Of a stretch of 64,000 nt of DNA, positions 37,924 to 47,165 are shown in pieces. The stretch spans positions 4,278,001 through 4,342,000 of the forward strand of contig NZ_CP066801.1 in NCBI RefSeq assembly GCF_016598575.1, written 5' to 3'. Made by a program: the position numbers and the translations under genes. The notes under the pieces were generated by a model. The model did no database searches. It was not told where the DNA came from and saw nothing but the letters and a program-made list of their open reading frames with translations. Numbering within the stretch: the first letter of the stretch is position 1; each line of letters starts with the position of its first letter. Origin of the DNA: Streptomyces sp. HSG2 (GTDB lineage: Bacteria; Actinomycetota; Actinomycetes; Streptomycetales; Streptomycetaceae).

Positions 37924-38814
37924 CTAGCGCACCGGGGTGAAGTCCCGCGCGCCGATGAACTCGGGTCGGCGGACGGGAGCGGCGAAGGGCTCGACCGCGG
38001 TGTTCTCCACGCTGTTGAACACGATGAAGACGTTGCTGCGGGGGAACGGCGTGATGTTGTCGCCGGACCCGTGCATGCAGTTGCAGTCGAACCAGGTCGC
38101 CGAGCCCGGCTTGCCGGTGAAGAGCCGGATGCCGTGCTCGCTCGCCATCTCGGTCAGCGCCTCGTCGGAGGGCGTGCCCGCGTCCTGCATCCGCAACGAC
38201 TTCTTGTAGTTGTCCTCGGGTGTCGCGCCGGCGCACCCGAGGAACGTCTTGTGCGAGCCCGGCATGATCATGAGCCCGCCGTTGGTGTCGTGGTTCTCCG
38301 TCAGGGCGATGGAGACCGAGACGGTGCGCATCCGGGGGAGCCCGTCCTCGGCGTGCCAGGTCTCGAAGTCCGAGTGCCAGTAGAAACCACTGGCCCCGAA
38401 GCCGGGCTTGACGTTGATCCTGGACTGATGCACGTAGACGTCCGAGCCGAGGATCTGCCGTGCTCGCCCCACCACCCTCTCGTCGCGCACCAGTTTCGCG
38501 AACACCTCGCTGATCCGGTGCACCTCGAAGACGGAACGGATCTCCTTGGAGCGCGGCTCCACGATCGAGCGCTCGTCGGCCCGGGTCGTGGGGTCGGTGA
38601 CGAGCCGGTTCAGCTCGTCGTGGTAGACGGCGACCTCGTCATCGGTGATCAACTGATCGATGGCGAGGAAGCCGTCGCGCTCGAAGGACCGAAGGTCGCC
38701 GGGCGCGATCGGCCCGGGCGCGTCGGGCGCGCCCCAGACGACCGGGTCCTGCCGGGGCGTGGTCACCTCTGAGGTGCCACGGCTGGGGTAGAGATCGGTG
38801 ACGGTCGCGGTCAC
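37924..38814 (-). CDS. ectD: Ectoine hydroxylase
   Basis: Fe(II)/2-oxoglutarate dioxygenase that converts ectoine to 5-hydroxyectoine. The 296-residue length is normal. The EctD signature FYWHSDFETWHAEDGLPRMR contains the HxD metal ligands, and the second histidine is in NCMHGSGDN. The start is taken as GTG 38814 (VTATVTDLYPS), with GAGGAGG ten bases upstream inside the end of ectC; an in-frame GTG nine bases earlier is too close to that site. It is the last gene of ectABCD and is followed by a strong hairpin. Confidence 0.96.
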   Translation of the reverse strand: MTATVTDLYPSRGTSEVTTPRQDPVVWGAPDAPGPIAPGDLRSFERDGFLAIDQLITDDEVAVYHDELNRLVTDPTTRADERSIVEPRSKEIRSVFEVHRISEVFAKLVRDERVVGRARQILGSDVYVHQSRINVKPGFGASGFYWHSDFETWHAEDGLPRMRTVSVSIALTENHDTNGGLMIMPGSHKTFLGCAGATPEDNYKKSLRMQDAGTPSDEALTEMASEHGIRLFTGKPGSATWFDCNCMHGSGDNITPFPRSNVFIVFNSVENTAVEPFAAPVRRPEFIGARDFTPVR

Positions 38815-38819
38815 GGTCC

Positions 38820-39218
38820 TCACACCTCCTCGGTGAGCAGAGGGTAGACGCCGTTCTCGTCGTGGTCCTCCCGTCCGGTGACGGGCGGGTTGAACACGCA
38901 GATGCAGCGGAAGTCCTGTTTCACACGGAGGGTGTGCCTCTCGTGTCCGTCCAGGAGGTACATGGTGCCGGGGGTGATGGTGTACGACCGGCCGGTCTCC
39001 CGGTCGGTCAACTCGGCTTCGCCCTCCACGCAGACGACGGCCTCGACGTGGTTCGCGTACCACATCGACGTCTCGGTCCCCGCGTACAGGACGGTCTCGT
39101 GGAGGGAGAAGCCGACCTTCTCCTTGGCGAGGACGATCCGCTTGCTCTCCCACGTGCCGGACGCTGACTTCACGTGCCGGTCGGTGCCTTCGATGTCCTT
39201 GAACGAACGGACGATCAC
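38820..39218 (-). CDS. ectC: L-ectoine synthase
   Basis: A cupin that cyclises N-gamma-acetyl-diaminobutyrate to ectoine. It has 132 residues and starts at GTG 39218 ([12 protein letters not shown]). Cupin-typical segments are [33 protein letters not shown] and [14 protein letters not shown]. It lies 5 bases before ectD and 64 bases after ectB. Confidence 0.97.
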   Translation of the reverse strand: MIVRSFKDIEGTDRHVKSASGTWESKRIVLAKEKVGFSLHETVLYAGTETSMWYANHVEAVVCVEGEAELTDRETGRSYTITPGTMYLLDGHERHTLRVKQDFRCICVFNPPVTGREDHDENGVYPLLTEEV

Positions 39219-39282
39219 GGTGTTGCGATGCCTCCTCGGTGAGTGGTGCGTTGCGGAACCGGCGGGCGGGGGCCCGCCGGGA

Positions 39283-40554
39283 TCAGGCGGTCTCGCGCAC
39301 GGCGCGGGCGAGGACCTTGAGGCCCTCGTCCAGCTCGTCGGGGGTGATGGTCAGGGCCGGGAGCAGCTTGACGACCTCGCTCTCCGGACCCGAGGTCTCG
39401 ATCAGGAGCCCCAGCTCGAACGCGCGCTTGGCGATCTTCCCGGCGCGCTCCTTGTCGTGGAACTCCAAGCCGCGGACGAGACCGCGACCCCGGTACTCCT
39501 TGACGTCGGCGAGATTCTCCTCGGTGATGGCGATCAGGTGCTGCTCGACCTGCTCGCCGCGTGCGCGGGTCTGCTTCTCCATCGCCGACCCGTCGGCCCA
39601 GTAGGTCTCCAGCGTGGCGGTGGCGGTCACGAAGGCCGGGTTGTTGCCGCGGAAGGTGCCGTTGTGCTCGCCCGGCTCCCAGACGTCCAGTTCGGGCTTG
39701 AACAGCGTCAGCGACATCGGCAGTCCGTAGCCGCTGATCGACTTGGACACGGTGACGATGTCCGGCGTGATGCCGGCCTCCTCGAAGGAGAAGAACGCCC
39801 CGGTACGACCGCAGCCCATCTGGATGTCGTCGACGATGAGCAGCATGTCCTGGCGCGCGCACAGGTCGGCCAGGGCCCGCAGCCACTCGACCCGGGCCAC
39901 GTTGATGCCGCCCTCGCCCTGCACCGTCTCGACGATCACGGCGGCCGGCTTGTTCAGGCCGGAGCCCTGGTCCTCCAGGAGTCGCTCGAACCAGAGGAAG
40001 TCCTCGACGGTGCCGTCGAAGTAGTTGTCGAACGGCATCGGCGTGCCGTGGACCAGGGGGATGCCGGCGCCGGCCCGCTTGAAGGCGTTGCCGGTCACCG
40101 CGAGCGAGCCCAGCGACATGCCGTGGAAGGCGTTGGTGAAGGAGACGATGGCCTCGCGCCCCTTGACCTTGCGCGCCAGCTTCAGCGCGGACTCCACGGC
40201 GTTGGTGCCCGTCGGGCCGGGGAACATGACCTTGTACGGAAGGTCGCGGGGGCGCAGGACGAGGTTCTGGAACGTCTCCAGGAAGCGCCGCTTCGCGGTC
40301 GTGGACATGTCCAGACCGTGAGTGACGCCGTCCCGCTCCAGGTAGTCGATCAGCGCCCGTTTCAGCACCGGGTTGTTGTGGCCGTAGTTGAGGGACCCGG
40401 CTCCCGCGAAGAAGTCGAGGTACTCGTGGCCGTCCTCGTCGTACATGCGGCTGCCGTGTGCGCGGTCGAAGACTGTGGGCCAGCCACGGCAGTAGCTGCG
40501 CACCTCGGACTCCAGGGTCTCGAAGACGCTCAGGTCGGGCTGGGTGATGGTCAC
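39283..40554 (-). CDS. ectB: L-2,4-diaminobutyrate transaminase
   Basis: PLP aminotransferase that makes 2,4-diaminobutyrate from aspartate semialdehyde, the first ectoine step. It has 423 residues. The aspartate that contacts PLP is in [15 protein letters not shown] and the lysine in [12 protein letters not shown]. The motif [16 protein letters not shown] near residue 111 is typical of class III aminotransferases. The start is GTG 40554 with GAGGAG nearby. Confidence 0.97.
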   Translation of the reverse strand: MTITQPDLSVFETLESEVRSYCRGWPTVFDRAHGSRMYDEDGHEYLDFFAGAGSLNYGHNNPVLKRALIDYLERDGVTHGLDMSTTAKRRFLETFQNLVLRPRDLPYKVMFPGPTGTNAVESALKLARKVKGREAIVSFTNAFHGMSLGSLAVTGNAFKRAGAGIPLVHGTPMPFDNYFDGTVEDFLWFERLLEDQGSGLNKPAAVIVETVQGEGGINVARVEWLRALADLCARQDMLLIVDDIQMGCGRTGAFFSFEEAGITPDIVTVSKSISGYGLPMSLTLFKPELDVWEPGEHNGTFRGNNPAFVTATATLETYWADGSAMEKQTRARGEQVEQHLIAITEENLADVKEYRGRGLVRGLEFHDKERAGKIAKRAFELGLLIETSGPESEVVKLLPALTITPDELDEGLKVLARAVRETA

Positions 40555-40640
40555 GACGAATCGCTCCTCGTTGCGTGAGGTTCGGTGAGTGGGAGGTCGT
40601 TGGGGCCGGGAGCCGGGTCGGCGGCGTCACCGGCGTGGTC

Positions 40641-41153
40641 TCAGGCGACGCGGCGCAGCGGGCCGATGCGGTACAGCACCTCGGGGTCGTGCGGGGCGTC
40701 GGGGAAAAGACCGGTGTCGAAGAGCACCTCGCGCTCCAGGGGGGCGTCGTGACGCTCGGCGAAGGCGGTGAAGAGTCGTTCGGACGGGGCGTTGCCGGGA
40801 GAGATGGTGGTCTCCACCGTCAGCGGCGCCCGGCCGGCGGCGACGCGGGCGACGAGTCCGTCGAGCAGGGAGGCCGCGAGCCCACGCCCACGGTACGCCT
40901 CGTCCACCGCGACCTGCCACACGAGCAAGGTGTCCGGCCGCTCCGGGCGGAGGTAGCCGGTCATGAATCCCACCGGCGCGCCCCGCTCGTCACGGGCCAC
41001 CGCCGACGTGGCGGCGAAGTCCCGGCACCACAGCAGGTAGCTGTAGGACGAGTTGAGGTCGAGGGTCTTGGAATCCCTGGCTATCCGCCACAGCGCGGCG
41101 CCGTCCGCCACCTTCGGACGATCGATTTGTAGGTCTGCTTGCGCGGCAGTCAT
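40641..41153 (-). CDS. ectA: L-2,4-diaminobutyrate N-acetyltransferase
   Basis: GNAT acetyltransferase for the second ectoine step. It has 170 residues starting MTAAQADLQIDRPKVADGAA. The acetyl-CoA loop is YRGRGLAASLLDGL. The start at ATG 41153 has no Shine-Dalgarno sequence; a TAAATT element ends 8 bases before the ATG, so a leaderless transcript is possible. It is the first gene of the leftward ectABCD operon. A longer in-frame start at 41279 adds residues without family character. Confidence 0.95.
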   Translation of the reverse strand: MTAAQADLQIDRPKVADGAALWRIARDSKTLDLNSSYSYLLWCRDFAATSAVARDERGAPVGFMTGYLRPERPDTLLVWQVAVDEAYRGRGLAASLLDGLVARVAAGRAPLTVETTISPGNAPSERLFTAFAERHDAPLEREVLFDTGLFPDAPHDPEVLYRIGPLRRVA

Positions 41154-41648
41154 GCAAATTGAATTTACCCAGAGAGAATGGAAATTGCATCGCCGGAAGG
41201 GGTTACGGATGAGCGAAGGATGTGGTATCGCGCGAGCGCGACCCGGAGCCGGGAGCCTCGCTGTTTTGGGTGGGTTCATGCGGGATTTTCGGGGCGAATC
41301 GGTCGGGACGTGGAACGGGTCACAATCGCGTAACCTAGTTGAAGCGTGTCCGAAATGAGTCTTTCGTGATCTTTGAATTTTGAGTGTTTAGCCTCCGGGA
41401 AAGCGGGCAGAAGAATACGGGAAGCTACGTTCGGGCGATTTTCCTAAATGTGTTTGATCGTGTAACGGTGATTGCCGTGAATTCGGGTCGCGGAAACGCG
41501 GTGGGAGGCGTCGTGCGTCGGACGGCGCGAGCCGACCGGAGGCGGACGGCCCCCTTCCGCGGAGGCCGCCGTTCCCCTCGGGTCCGGGCTCCCCGCCCGC
41601 CCGCACCAGTGGGGTGGGCCGGTGGCGGCCCGGGGCTAGGGTGCGGGC
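41154..41648. other. AT-rich regulatory region upstream of ectABCD
   Basis: A 495-base stretch with clearly lower GC than its surroundings, the largest non-coding block here. It contains an inverted repeat ATGCAAATT (41151-41159) / AAATTGCAT (41183-41191, one mismatch) over the ectA start, and GlnR-type half-sites (separate entry). Its right end also carries the promoter of the amidohydrolase. No small gene or RNA is recognised. Confidence 0.5.
41319..41345. promoter_or_regulatory. Candidate GlnR-type binding site
   Basis: Three 5-base half-sites at 11-base spacing: GTCAC (41319-41323), GTAAC (41330-41334) and GAAGC (41341-41345), each separated by six bases. This fits the gTnAc-n6-GaAAc pattern of GlnR boxes with one mismatch in the last unit. 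It lies about 166 bases upstream of ectA. GlnR repression of ectABCD has been reported in Streptomyces coelicolor. A further GTTAC-n6-GCGAA is at 41202-41217. Confidence 0.4.
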
Positions 41649-42740
41649 ATGAGCGATGACGTGGTGCTGCACGTGAAGGGGAGGGTGCTCGTCGGACCGG
41701 AGGACGTGCGCGACGATCTCTGGGTGGTCGGCGGTCGCGTCTCCTTCGAGCGCCCCCGTGCCGGCGACGACGTGCGCACGGTCGAGGGATGGGCGCTGCC
41801 CGGGCTCGTCGACGCCCACTGCCATGTGGGACTCGACCGACACGGCGCGGTCCCGGCGGACGTCGCCGAGAAGCAGGCGCTCGCCGACCGTGACGCCGGC
41901 ACGCTGCTGATCCGCGACGCCGGCTCTCCCTCGGACACGCGGTGGATCGACGACCGCGCGGACCTCCCCGAGATCATCAGAGCCGGCCGGCACATCGCCC
42001 GGACCCGCCGGTACATCCGCGGATACGCGTGGGAGATCGAGCCCGAGGACCTCACCGGACAGGTGGCCCGCGAGGCCCGTCGCGGCGACGGCTGGGTCAA
42101 GCTCGTCGGCGACTGGATCGATCGCGATCTCGGCGACCTCTCCGCCTGCTGGCCCCGCGCGGCCCTCGACGCCGCCATCGCCGAGGCGCACCGTCTGGGA
42201 GCCCGCGTCACCGCCCACTGCTTCGCCGAGGACTCCCTCCGGGACCTTGTCGAGGCGGGTATCGACTGCGTCGAGCACGCCACCGGGCTGACCTCCGAGA
42301 CCATCCCGCTCTTCGTCGAACACGACGTGGCCATCGTGCCCACGCTGGTCAACATCGCCACCTTCCCCACGCTCGCCGCCGGCGGCGAGGCCAGGTTCCC
42401 GCGTTGGTCGGCCCATATGCGCAGGCTGCACGCCCGACGCCACGACACCGTCCGTGACGCCTATGACGCCGGGGTCCGCGTCTACGTCGGGACCGACGCG
42501 GGCGGCTCGCTCCCCCACGGGCTCGTCGCGGACGAGGTGGCGGAGTTGGTCGCGGCCGGTCTGCCACCCGTCGAGGCGCTGTCGGCGACGACCTGGGCGG
42601 CTCGGGAATGGCTGGGGCGCCCCGGACTCACCGAAGGGGCCGCCGCGGACCTGGTGGTGTACGACACCGATCCGCGCGCCGACCTCCGCGTCCTGGCCGC
42701 CCCCCGCCGGGTGGTGCTGAACGGCCGAATCGTCGGATAG
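41649..42740 (+). CDS. Amidohydrolase-family protein
   Basis: A 363-residue metal-dependent hydrolase. Metal-binding motifs are LVDAHCHVGLDRHG (residues 54-66), RVTAHCFAEDS, DCVEHATGL and the late aspartate in YVGTDAGGS. The small N-terminal and C-terminal beta domain (DLWVVGGRVSFERPR, RRVVLNGRIVG) is typical of imidazolonepropionase and prolidase-like members. The substrate is not predictable. It is divergent from the ect region and has no obvious partner. Confidence 0.88.
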   Translation: MSDDVVLHVKGRVLVGPEDVRDDLWVVGGRVSFERPRAGDDVRTVEGWALPGLVDAHCHVGLDRHGAVPADVAEKQALADRDAGTLLIRDAGSPSDTRWIDDRADLPEIIRAGRHIARTRRYIRGYAWEIEPEDLTGQVAREARRGDGWVKLVGDWIDRDLGDLSACWPRAALDAAIAEAHRLGARVTAHCFAEDSLRDLVEAGIDCVEHATGLTSETIPLFVEHDVAIVPTLVNIATFPTLAAGGEARFPRWSAHMRRLHARRHDTVRDAYDAGVRVYVGTDAGGSLPHGLVADEVAELVAAGLPPVEALSATTWAAREWLGRPGLTEGAAADLVVYDTDPRADLRVLAAPRRVVLNGRIVG

Positions 42741-42906
42741 AGCCGCGGGCGGGGACCTGAGGGGCGGTATCGGGGCCCGGACCTTCGCGAGCCCGTCGCG
42801 ACCCCCGGCCCGAGCGCGCGATCTCGCGGAGCGCGCCACGGGGCCGCCGAGGGGCCCGGGGCGCGTTGTCCCCGCCCGGCGCGGTTCGGCCGGGGTCCGC
42901 TCGGGT

Positions 42907-43983
42907 TCAGGCCGTTTCGAAGTCCGTCAGGACCGTGCGCAGCGCGAGCGCCAGGGCGTCGGTGACGTCGCCGCCCCGCACCGCCACGCGCAGCCATTCC
43001 GGGCCCAGCCCGGGGAAGGTGTCCCCGCGACGCACCGCGAATCCGCGGGCGCGCAGCCGGCGACGGACGTCCGCGCCCCGGTCCAGCCGGAGCAGGACGA
43101 ACGGTGCCTCGGCGGGCGCCACCACCCGCAGGCCCTCCGGCGCGAACTCCTCCAGCGCGGCGACGAGCCGGGCGCGGTCGACGGCGGTCCGTCGGGCGGC
43201 GCGCTCCGCCTCCGCCAGGGCCTCCGGTCTCACGCACGCCTCCGCCGCGACCAGAGCGGGGGTGGACACCGGCCACAGCGGTTGCGCGCCCGCCAGCTCC
43301 GCCACGATCTCGGGCGCGGCCAGCAGATAGCCGACGCGAAGTCCGGCCAACCCCCACGTCTTGGTCAGGCTCCGCAGGACCACGAGTCCGGGGACGTCGG
43401 TCCGGCCCGCGAGGGATTCTCGCTCGCCGGGCACCGCGTCCATGAACGCCTCGTCCACGACGACGGTCCGCCCGGGCCGGGCCAGGGACGCCACCACGTC
43501 GGCCGGATGCAGCACCGAGGTCGGGTTCGTCGGGTTGCCCAGCACCACCAGGTCCGCGTCGGGCGGCACGGAGGCGGGGTCCAGCCGGAACCCGTGCTCC
43601 GCACGGAGGAGCACCCGCTCCACGCCGTGCCCGGCGGCCCGCAGTGCCACCTCCGGCTCGGTGAACTGGGGGTGCACCACGACCGGCCGGCGAAACCTCG
43701 GCACCCGGGCCAGCAGGACGAAGGCCTCCGCCGCCCCCGAGGTCAACAGGACCCGCTCCGGGGGAAGCCCGTGTCGCGCGGCCACCGCCGCGCGGGCGGC
43801 CCGGTCGTCCGGATAGGCGGCGAGCGCGCCGAGCGAGGCGGCGACGCGTTCCCGGAGCCACCCCGGAGGTGTGCCCGCGCGGACGTTCACCGCCAGGTCG
43901 ACCAGGCTCGCCCCGTCGTCCCGGACCTCGGCGTCCCCGTGGTGAGCGAGGTCCGGGGCCTGATCCCGCCCCTCAGTGCGCAT
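42907..43983 (-). CDS. cobC: CobC/CobD-type PLP aminotransferase (threonine-phosphate decarboxylase-like)
   Basis: PLP enzyme of 358 residues at the 3' end of the cob operon. The PLP lysine is in LRSLTKTWGLAGLRVGYLL near residue 210 and the aspartate in VVVDEAFMDAVPG. Family members decarboxylate threonine phosphate to the aminopropanol unit of B12; the related histidinol-phosphate aminotransferases are excluded only by context. ATG 43983 overlaps the CbiX end by 11 bases. A serine/threonine kinase partner is not adjacent. Confidence 0.85.
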   Translation of the reverse strand: MRTEGRDQAPDLAHHGDAEVRDDGASLVDLAVNVRAGTPPGWLRERVAASLGALAAYPDDRAARAAVAARHGLPPERVLLTSGAAEAFVLLARVPRFRRPVVVHPQFTEPEVALRAAGHGVERVLLRAEHGFRLDPASVPPDADLVVLGNPTNPTSVLHPADVVASLARPGRTVVVDEAFMDAVPGERESLAGRTDVPGLVVLRSLTKTWGLAGLRVGYLLAAPEIVAELAGAQPLWPVSTPALVAAEACVRPEALAEAERAARRTAVDRARLVAALEEFAPEGLRVVAPAEAPFVLLRLDRGADVRRRLRARGFAVRRGDTFPGLGPEWLRVAVRGGDVTDALALALRTVLTDFETA

Positions 43984-44878
43984 GAGAAGGCACGCCGTGC
44001 CCGTGCCCGTGATGGTGTCCGTCGTCGTCCGGGTGGAAGTGGGGGCGCTGCGGCATCCCCACCTTGTCCTCGAAGCCCGGCAGGGCGATCCGGTAGACGC
44101 AGCTGTCGCAGTTCATCCGCAGGTCGCCGGCGACGGCCTCCTCGTACCGCTCCCACACCAGGTCGAGGAGTTCGGGTTCCGGGCCGATGACGTCCGCCGA
44201 GCGGACCTCGATCCCGGTCCGCTCGGCGGCCCACTCGCCGGTCTGCCGCCTCACCCGCTCCGGGAGGATCCCGGTGAACAGGAAGTAGGGCAGTACCACG
44301 ATCCGACGGGCGCCGAGCCGGGCGCACCTCTCCAGCCCCCCGGGCACGTCCGGCTCCGCCAGCGAGACGAACGCCGTCTCCACTCCCGCGTATCCGCGTC
44401 CCTCCCACAGCAGTCGGGCGGCCTTGTGCACCTCGGCGTTGGCGTCCGGATCGGTGGAACCGCGCCCCACCAGCAGCACGGTGGTCTCGGCACGGTCCCA
44501 GGAGGGGTCGGCCGCCTCCGCGATCCGCCGCTCCAGGACGCGCAGCAGCGCGGGGTGCGGACCGAGGGGGCGCCCGTAGGCGTAAGAGATCCCCGGGTGG
44601 CGGTCGCGCTCACGCGAGAGCGCCGCGGGGATGTCGCCCTTGGCGTGCCCGGCGGACACCAGCATCAACGGCACGGCGGCGAAGCGGCGGACCCCGCGCT
44701 CGACCAGCTCGGCCACGGCGTCGCCGAGCGGCGGCGGGGACAGCTCGATGAAGCCGCCGGCGACGGGCAGTTCGGGATGGCGGCGTCCCAACTCCTCGAC
44801 GAAGCGCCGGAACGCGTCGGCGCCGGCCTCGTCCCGGGTGCCGTGGCCGGCGATGAGCAGGGCGGGCGAAGCGGTCAC
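43973..44878 (-). CDS. cbiX: CbiX-type sirohydrochlorin chelatase with Cys motif and His-rich tail
   Basis: A 301-residue chelatase with two fused CbiX modules. The metal histidines are in AGHGTRDEAG and VSAGHAKGD; the second module has LLVGRGSTDPDAN. The C-terminus carries MNCDSCVYR, an MxCxxC motif that binds a Fe-S cluster in characterised CbiX proteins, then a histidine-rich tail (HHHGHGHG). It may insert cobalt or iron into sirohydrochlorin. GTG 44878 overlaps cobH as GTGA with GAGGAG upstream. Confidence 0.9.
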   Translation of the reverse strand: MTASPALLIAGHGTRDEAGADAFRRFVEELGRRHPELPVAGGFIELSPPPLGDAVAELVERGVRRFAAVPLMLVSAGHAKGDIPAALSRERDRHPGISYAYGRPLGPHPALLRVLERRIAEAADPSWDRAETTVLLVGRGSTDPDANAEVHKAARLLWEGRGYAGVETAFVSLAEPDVPGGLERCARLGARRIVVLPYFLFTGILPERVRRQTGEWAAERTGIEVRSADVIGPEPELLDLVWERYEEAVAGDLRMNCDSCVYRIALPGFEDKVGMPQRPHFHPDDDGHHHGHGHGVPSHAH

Positions 44879-45471
44879 GGATTCTCCTCGGACGACGTGA
44901 CGGACAGGGGGTGGTAGAGCAGGGCGTTGAGAGCGGCGGCGGCCACCGCCGACCCGCCCTTCTCGGACACGTTGCTGACGGCGGGCAGCCCGCTCTCGCG
45001 GAGCGCCGCCTTCGATTCGGCCGCTCCGACGAAGCCGACGGGCAGTCCGACGACCAGGGCGGGCGCGGCGTCCAGCCGCAGTAGCTCCTCGAGGGCCGTC
45101 GGGGCGCAGCCGATCACCCACAGGGCGCCGGGGCCGACCTCCTCGTGGGCGAGTCGGACGGCGTGGGCCGAGCGGGTCAGGCCGGGTGCGGCACGGGCCC
45201 GACCGAGGCGGCACACCGTCTCCCGGCGGGTGATGCCGGCGGCGACCATCTCCACGTCCACCACGACCGGAGCGCCGGCGTGCAGCGCCGCGTGCGCCTT
45301 CACCAGCGTGCGCTCGTCCAGGACGAGGTCGTCGGCGTAGGCCGGATCGGCCGTCGCGTGGATGACGCGCTCGACCACGGCCCGGGTCAGCGGAGCCAGG
45401 CCGGAGGTGTCCAACCGGGCGCGCAGCCTGCGGAAGGACTCCACCTCGATCGGATGCACCACCCGGTTCAT
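44875..45471 (-). CDS. cobH: Precorrin-8X methylmutase
   Basis: Shifts a methyl group from C11 to C12 to form hydrogenobyrinic acid. It has 198 residues, close to the family norm. The N-terminal motif VIHATADPAYADDLV contains the catalytic histidine; GALWVIGCAPTALEELL and VSNVSEKGGSAVAAAA are typical. ATG 45471 overlaps cbiG-cobJ (ATGA). Confidence 0.94.
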   Translation of the reverse strand: MNRVVHPIEVESFRRLRARLDTSGLAPLTRAVVERVIHATADPAYADDLVLDERTLVKAHAALHAGAPVVVDVEMVAAGITRRETVCRLGRARAAPGLTRSAHAVRLAHEEVGPGALWVIGCAPTALEELLRLDAAPALVVGLPVGFVGAAESKAALRESGLPAVSNVSEKGGSAVAAAALNALLYHPLSVTSSEENP

Positions 45472-47165
45472 CGCGTCACCTCCGGCCGCTGCCAGCGGTA
45501 GCCGCGCGGCGTCACCATCCGGCCCGCGATCTCGCGGGTGGCGGAGTTGCCGACGGTCACCACCGTCAGCATGTCCACCACGGTCGGGTCGACCTCGGCC
45601 AGCGTCGTCAGCAGGCTGCTCTCGTCCGCGCGCGAGGCGTTGCGCACGACACCGACGGGCGTGGTCGGCGCCCGGTGCGCGGCGAGGACGGCCAGGGCCC
45701 TGGTCAGATGCCGGTCCCGGCCTCGGCTGCGCGGATTGTAGAAGGTCACCACGAGGTCGGACTCGGCCGCCGCCCGTACCCGGCGCTCGATGACCTCCCA
45801 CGGCGTGTGCAGGTCGGACAGGCTCACGGAGACGTGATCGTGTCCGAGCGGGGCCCCCAGGACGGCGCTCGCCGCCAGTGCGGCCGTCACGCCGGGCACC
45901 CCCACCACGTCGATGTCGTCGCCGGCCTCGGCCAGCGCGGGCGACGCCATGGCGTACACCCCCGCGTCGCCGCTGCCGATCAGCGCGACGGCGTGACCGC
46001 GCCGGGCCTCGGAGACGGCGGCCCGCGCCCGCTCCTCCTCGGCTCCCAGGCCCGACGCGAGGACCCGGGTGCCGGGACGCAGCAGGTCCCGGATCTGGTC
46101 CACGTACTGGTCGAGACCGACCAGCACCGACGCCCCGCGCAGTTCCGCGACCGCCCGAGGGGTCAGCAGGTCCCGGGCGCCCGGGCCGAGTCCCACCACC
46201 GCCAGCCGACCGCGTACCGGCCGGCGTGCCACGGCACAGGTCGCCCGGGCGGGAGATCCGTCGGCCCGCACCGACCGGCGCTTGGGCACCAGCAACTCGC
46301 CGCCGTCGACCAGCGCGGCGGCCTCCGCGACGGAGGGGGTGCCCACGGCGGCCAGCGGAGCCCGGGACGGGTTGGGCACCGCTACGCGCGCGAGGGTCTC
46401 GGCGGGGTGGGCGACCAGGGGAACCCCCATTCGCTCGGCCGCGGCGACGATCCCCGCCTCGTCGGCCTTGGCATCCACCGTCGCCAGCGCCGCGACGGAC
46501 GCCGCCGCGAGACCCGCCTCCCGCAGGGCGGCCTCGACGAGCGCGGTGACCTCGTCCTCCGAAACCCCACGGGAGGCGCCGACGCCGACGACGAGGGACG
46601 GCGGACGGAGGACGACCTCCCGCGCGGTCGGCCGCACCAGGCGATCCGTCGACCTGATGGTGTACTCGCCCGCCTCGGCCACCGGCAGGGGCGGCAAGGG
46701 CCACGGCGTGTCCACCGCCAGCGCGACGGGCTCGCCGTCCAACAAGGCCCGGGACACCGCGGCGAGGTCTCCCTCGACGGGCAGCCCGAGCGTGTCCAGT
46801 CCCGGCAGGCCCGCCGCGTCGGTGGCCGTGGTGATCACGGGTTCGGCACCGAGCACCGCCCCCACCTCGCCCGCCAACGCGTTGGCGCCGCCGCCGTGTC
46901 CGCCGAGCAGCGACACCGCGAACCTCCCCGCCTCGTCCACACAGACCACGCCGGGATCGGAGCGCTTGTCCGAGAGCAGCGGCGCCACCATCCGCACCAC
47001 GGCACCGGTGGCCAGGAAGCACACCAGCCCCTCGCACTCCGCGAACGCGGTCCGCACCGCGCCGGCGACGTCGCCCTTGTACACGCGGGTCCGGTCCGGC
47101 CAGGCGGCGGCCAACCGGTCCCGCGCCGCGGTGCCCGCGGCGGTGGCGGAAATCAGGCCGATCAC
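45468..47165 (-). CDS. cobJ: CbiG-CobJ fusion (precorrin-3B C17-methyltransferase)
   Basis: A 565-residue two-domain protein. Residues about 1-320 are CbiG-like (VIGLISATAAG, LVCFLATGAVVRMVAPLL, LLGGHGGGANALA and a C-terminal VGVGASRGVSEDEV domain). Residues about 340-565 are the SAM-dependent ring-contraction methyltransferase (LAVVGLGPGARDLLTPRAV, GSGDAGVYAMAS, VTFYNPRSRGRDRHL). CbiG acts in the oxygen-independent path, so its fusion to CobJ in an aerobic-type operon is notable. The start is GTG 47165 (GTGA with cobL). Confidence 0.93.
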   Translation of the reverse strand: MIGLISATAAGTAARDRLAAAWPDRTRVYKGDVAGAVRTAFAECEGLVCFLATGAVVRMVAPLLSDKRSDPGVVCVDEAGRFAVSLLGGHGGGANALAGEVGAVLGAEPVITTATDAAGLPGLDTLGLPVEGDLAAVSRALLDGEPVALAVDTPWPLPPLPVAEAGEYTIRSTDRLVRPTAREVVLRPPSLVVGVGASRGVSEDEVTALVEAALREAGLAAASVAALATVDAKADEAGIVAAAERMGVPLVAHPAETLARVAVPNPSRAPLAAVGTPSVAEAAALVDGGELLVPKRRSVRADGSPARATCAVARRPVRGRLAVVGLGPGARDLLTPRAVAELRGASVLVGLDQYVDQIRDLLRPGTRVLASGLGAEEERARAAVSEARRGHAVALIGSGDAGVYAMASPALAEAGDDIDVVGVPGVTAALAASAVLGAPLGHDHVSVSLSDLHTPWEVIERRVRAAAESDLVVTFYNPRSRGRDRHLTRALAVLAAHRAPTTPVGVVRNASRADESSLLTTLAEVDPTVVDMLTVVTVGNSATREIAGRMVTPRGYRWQRPEVTR

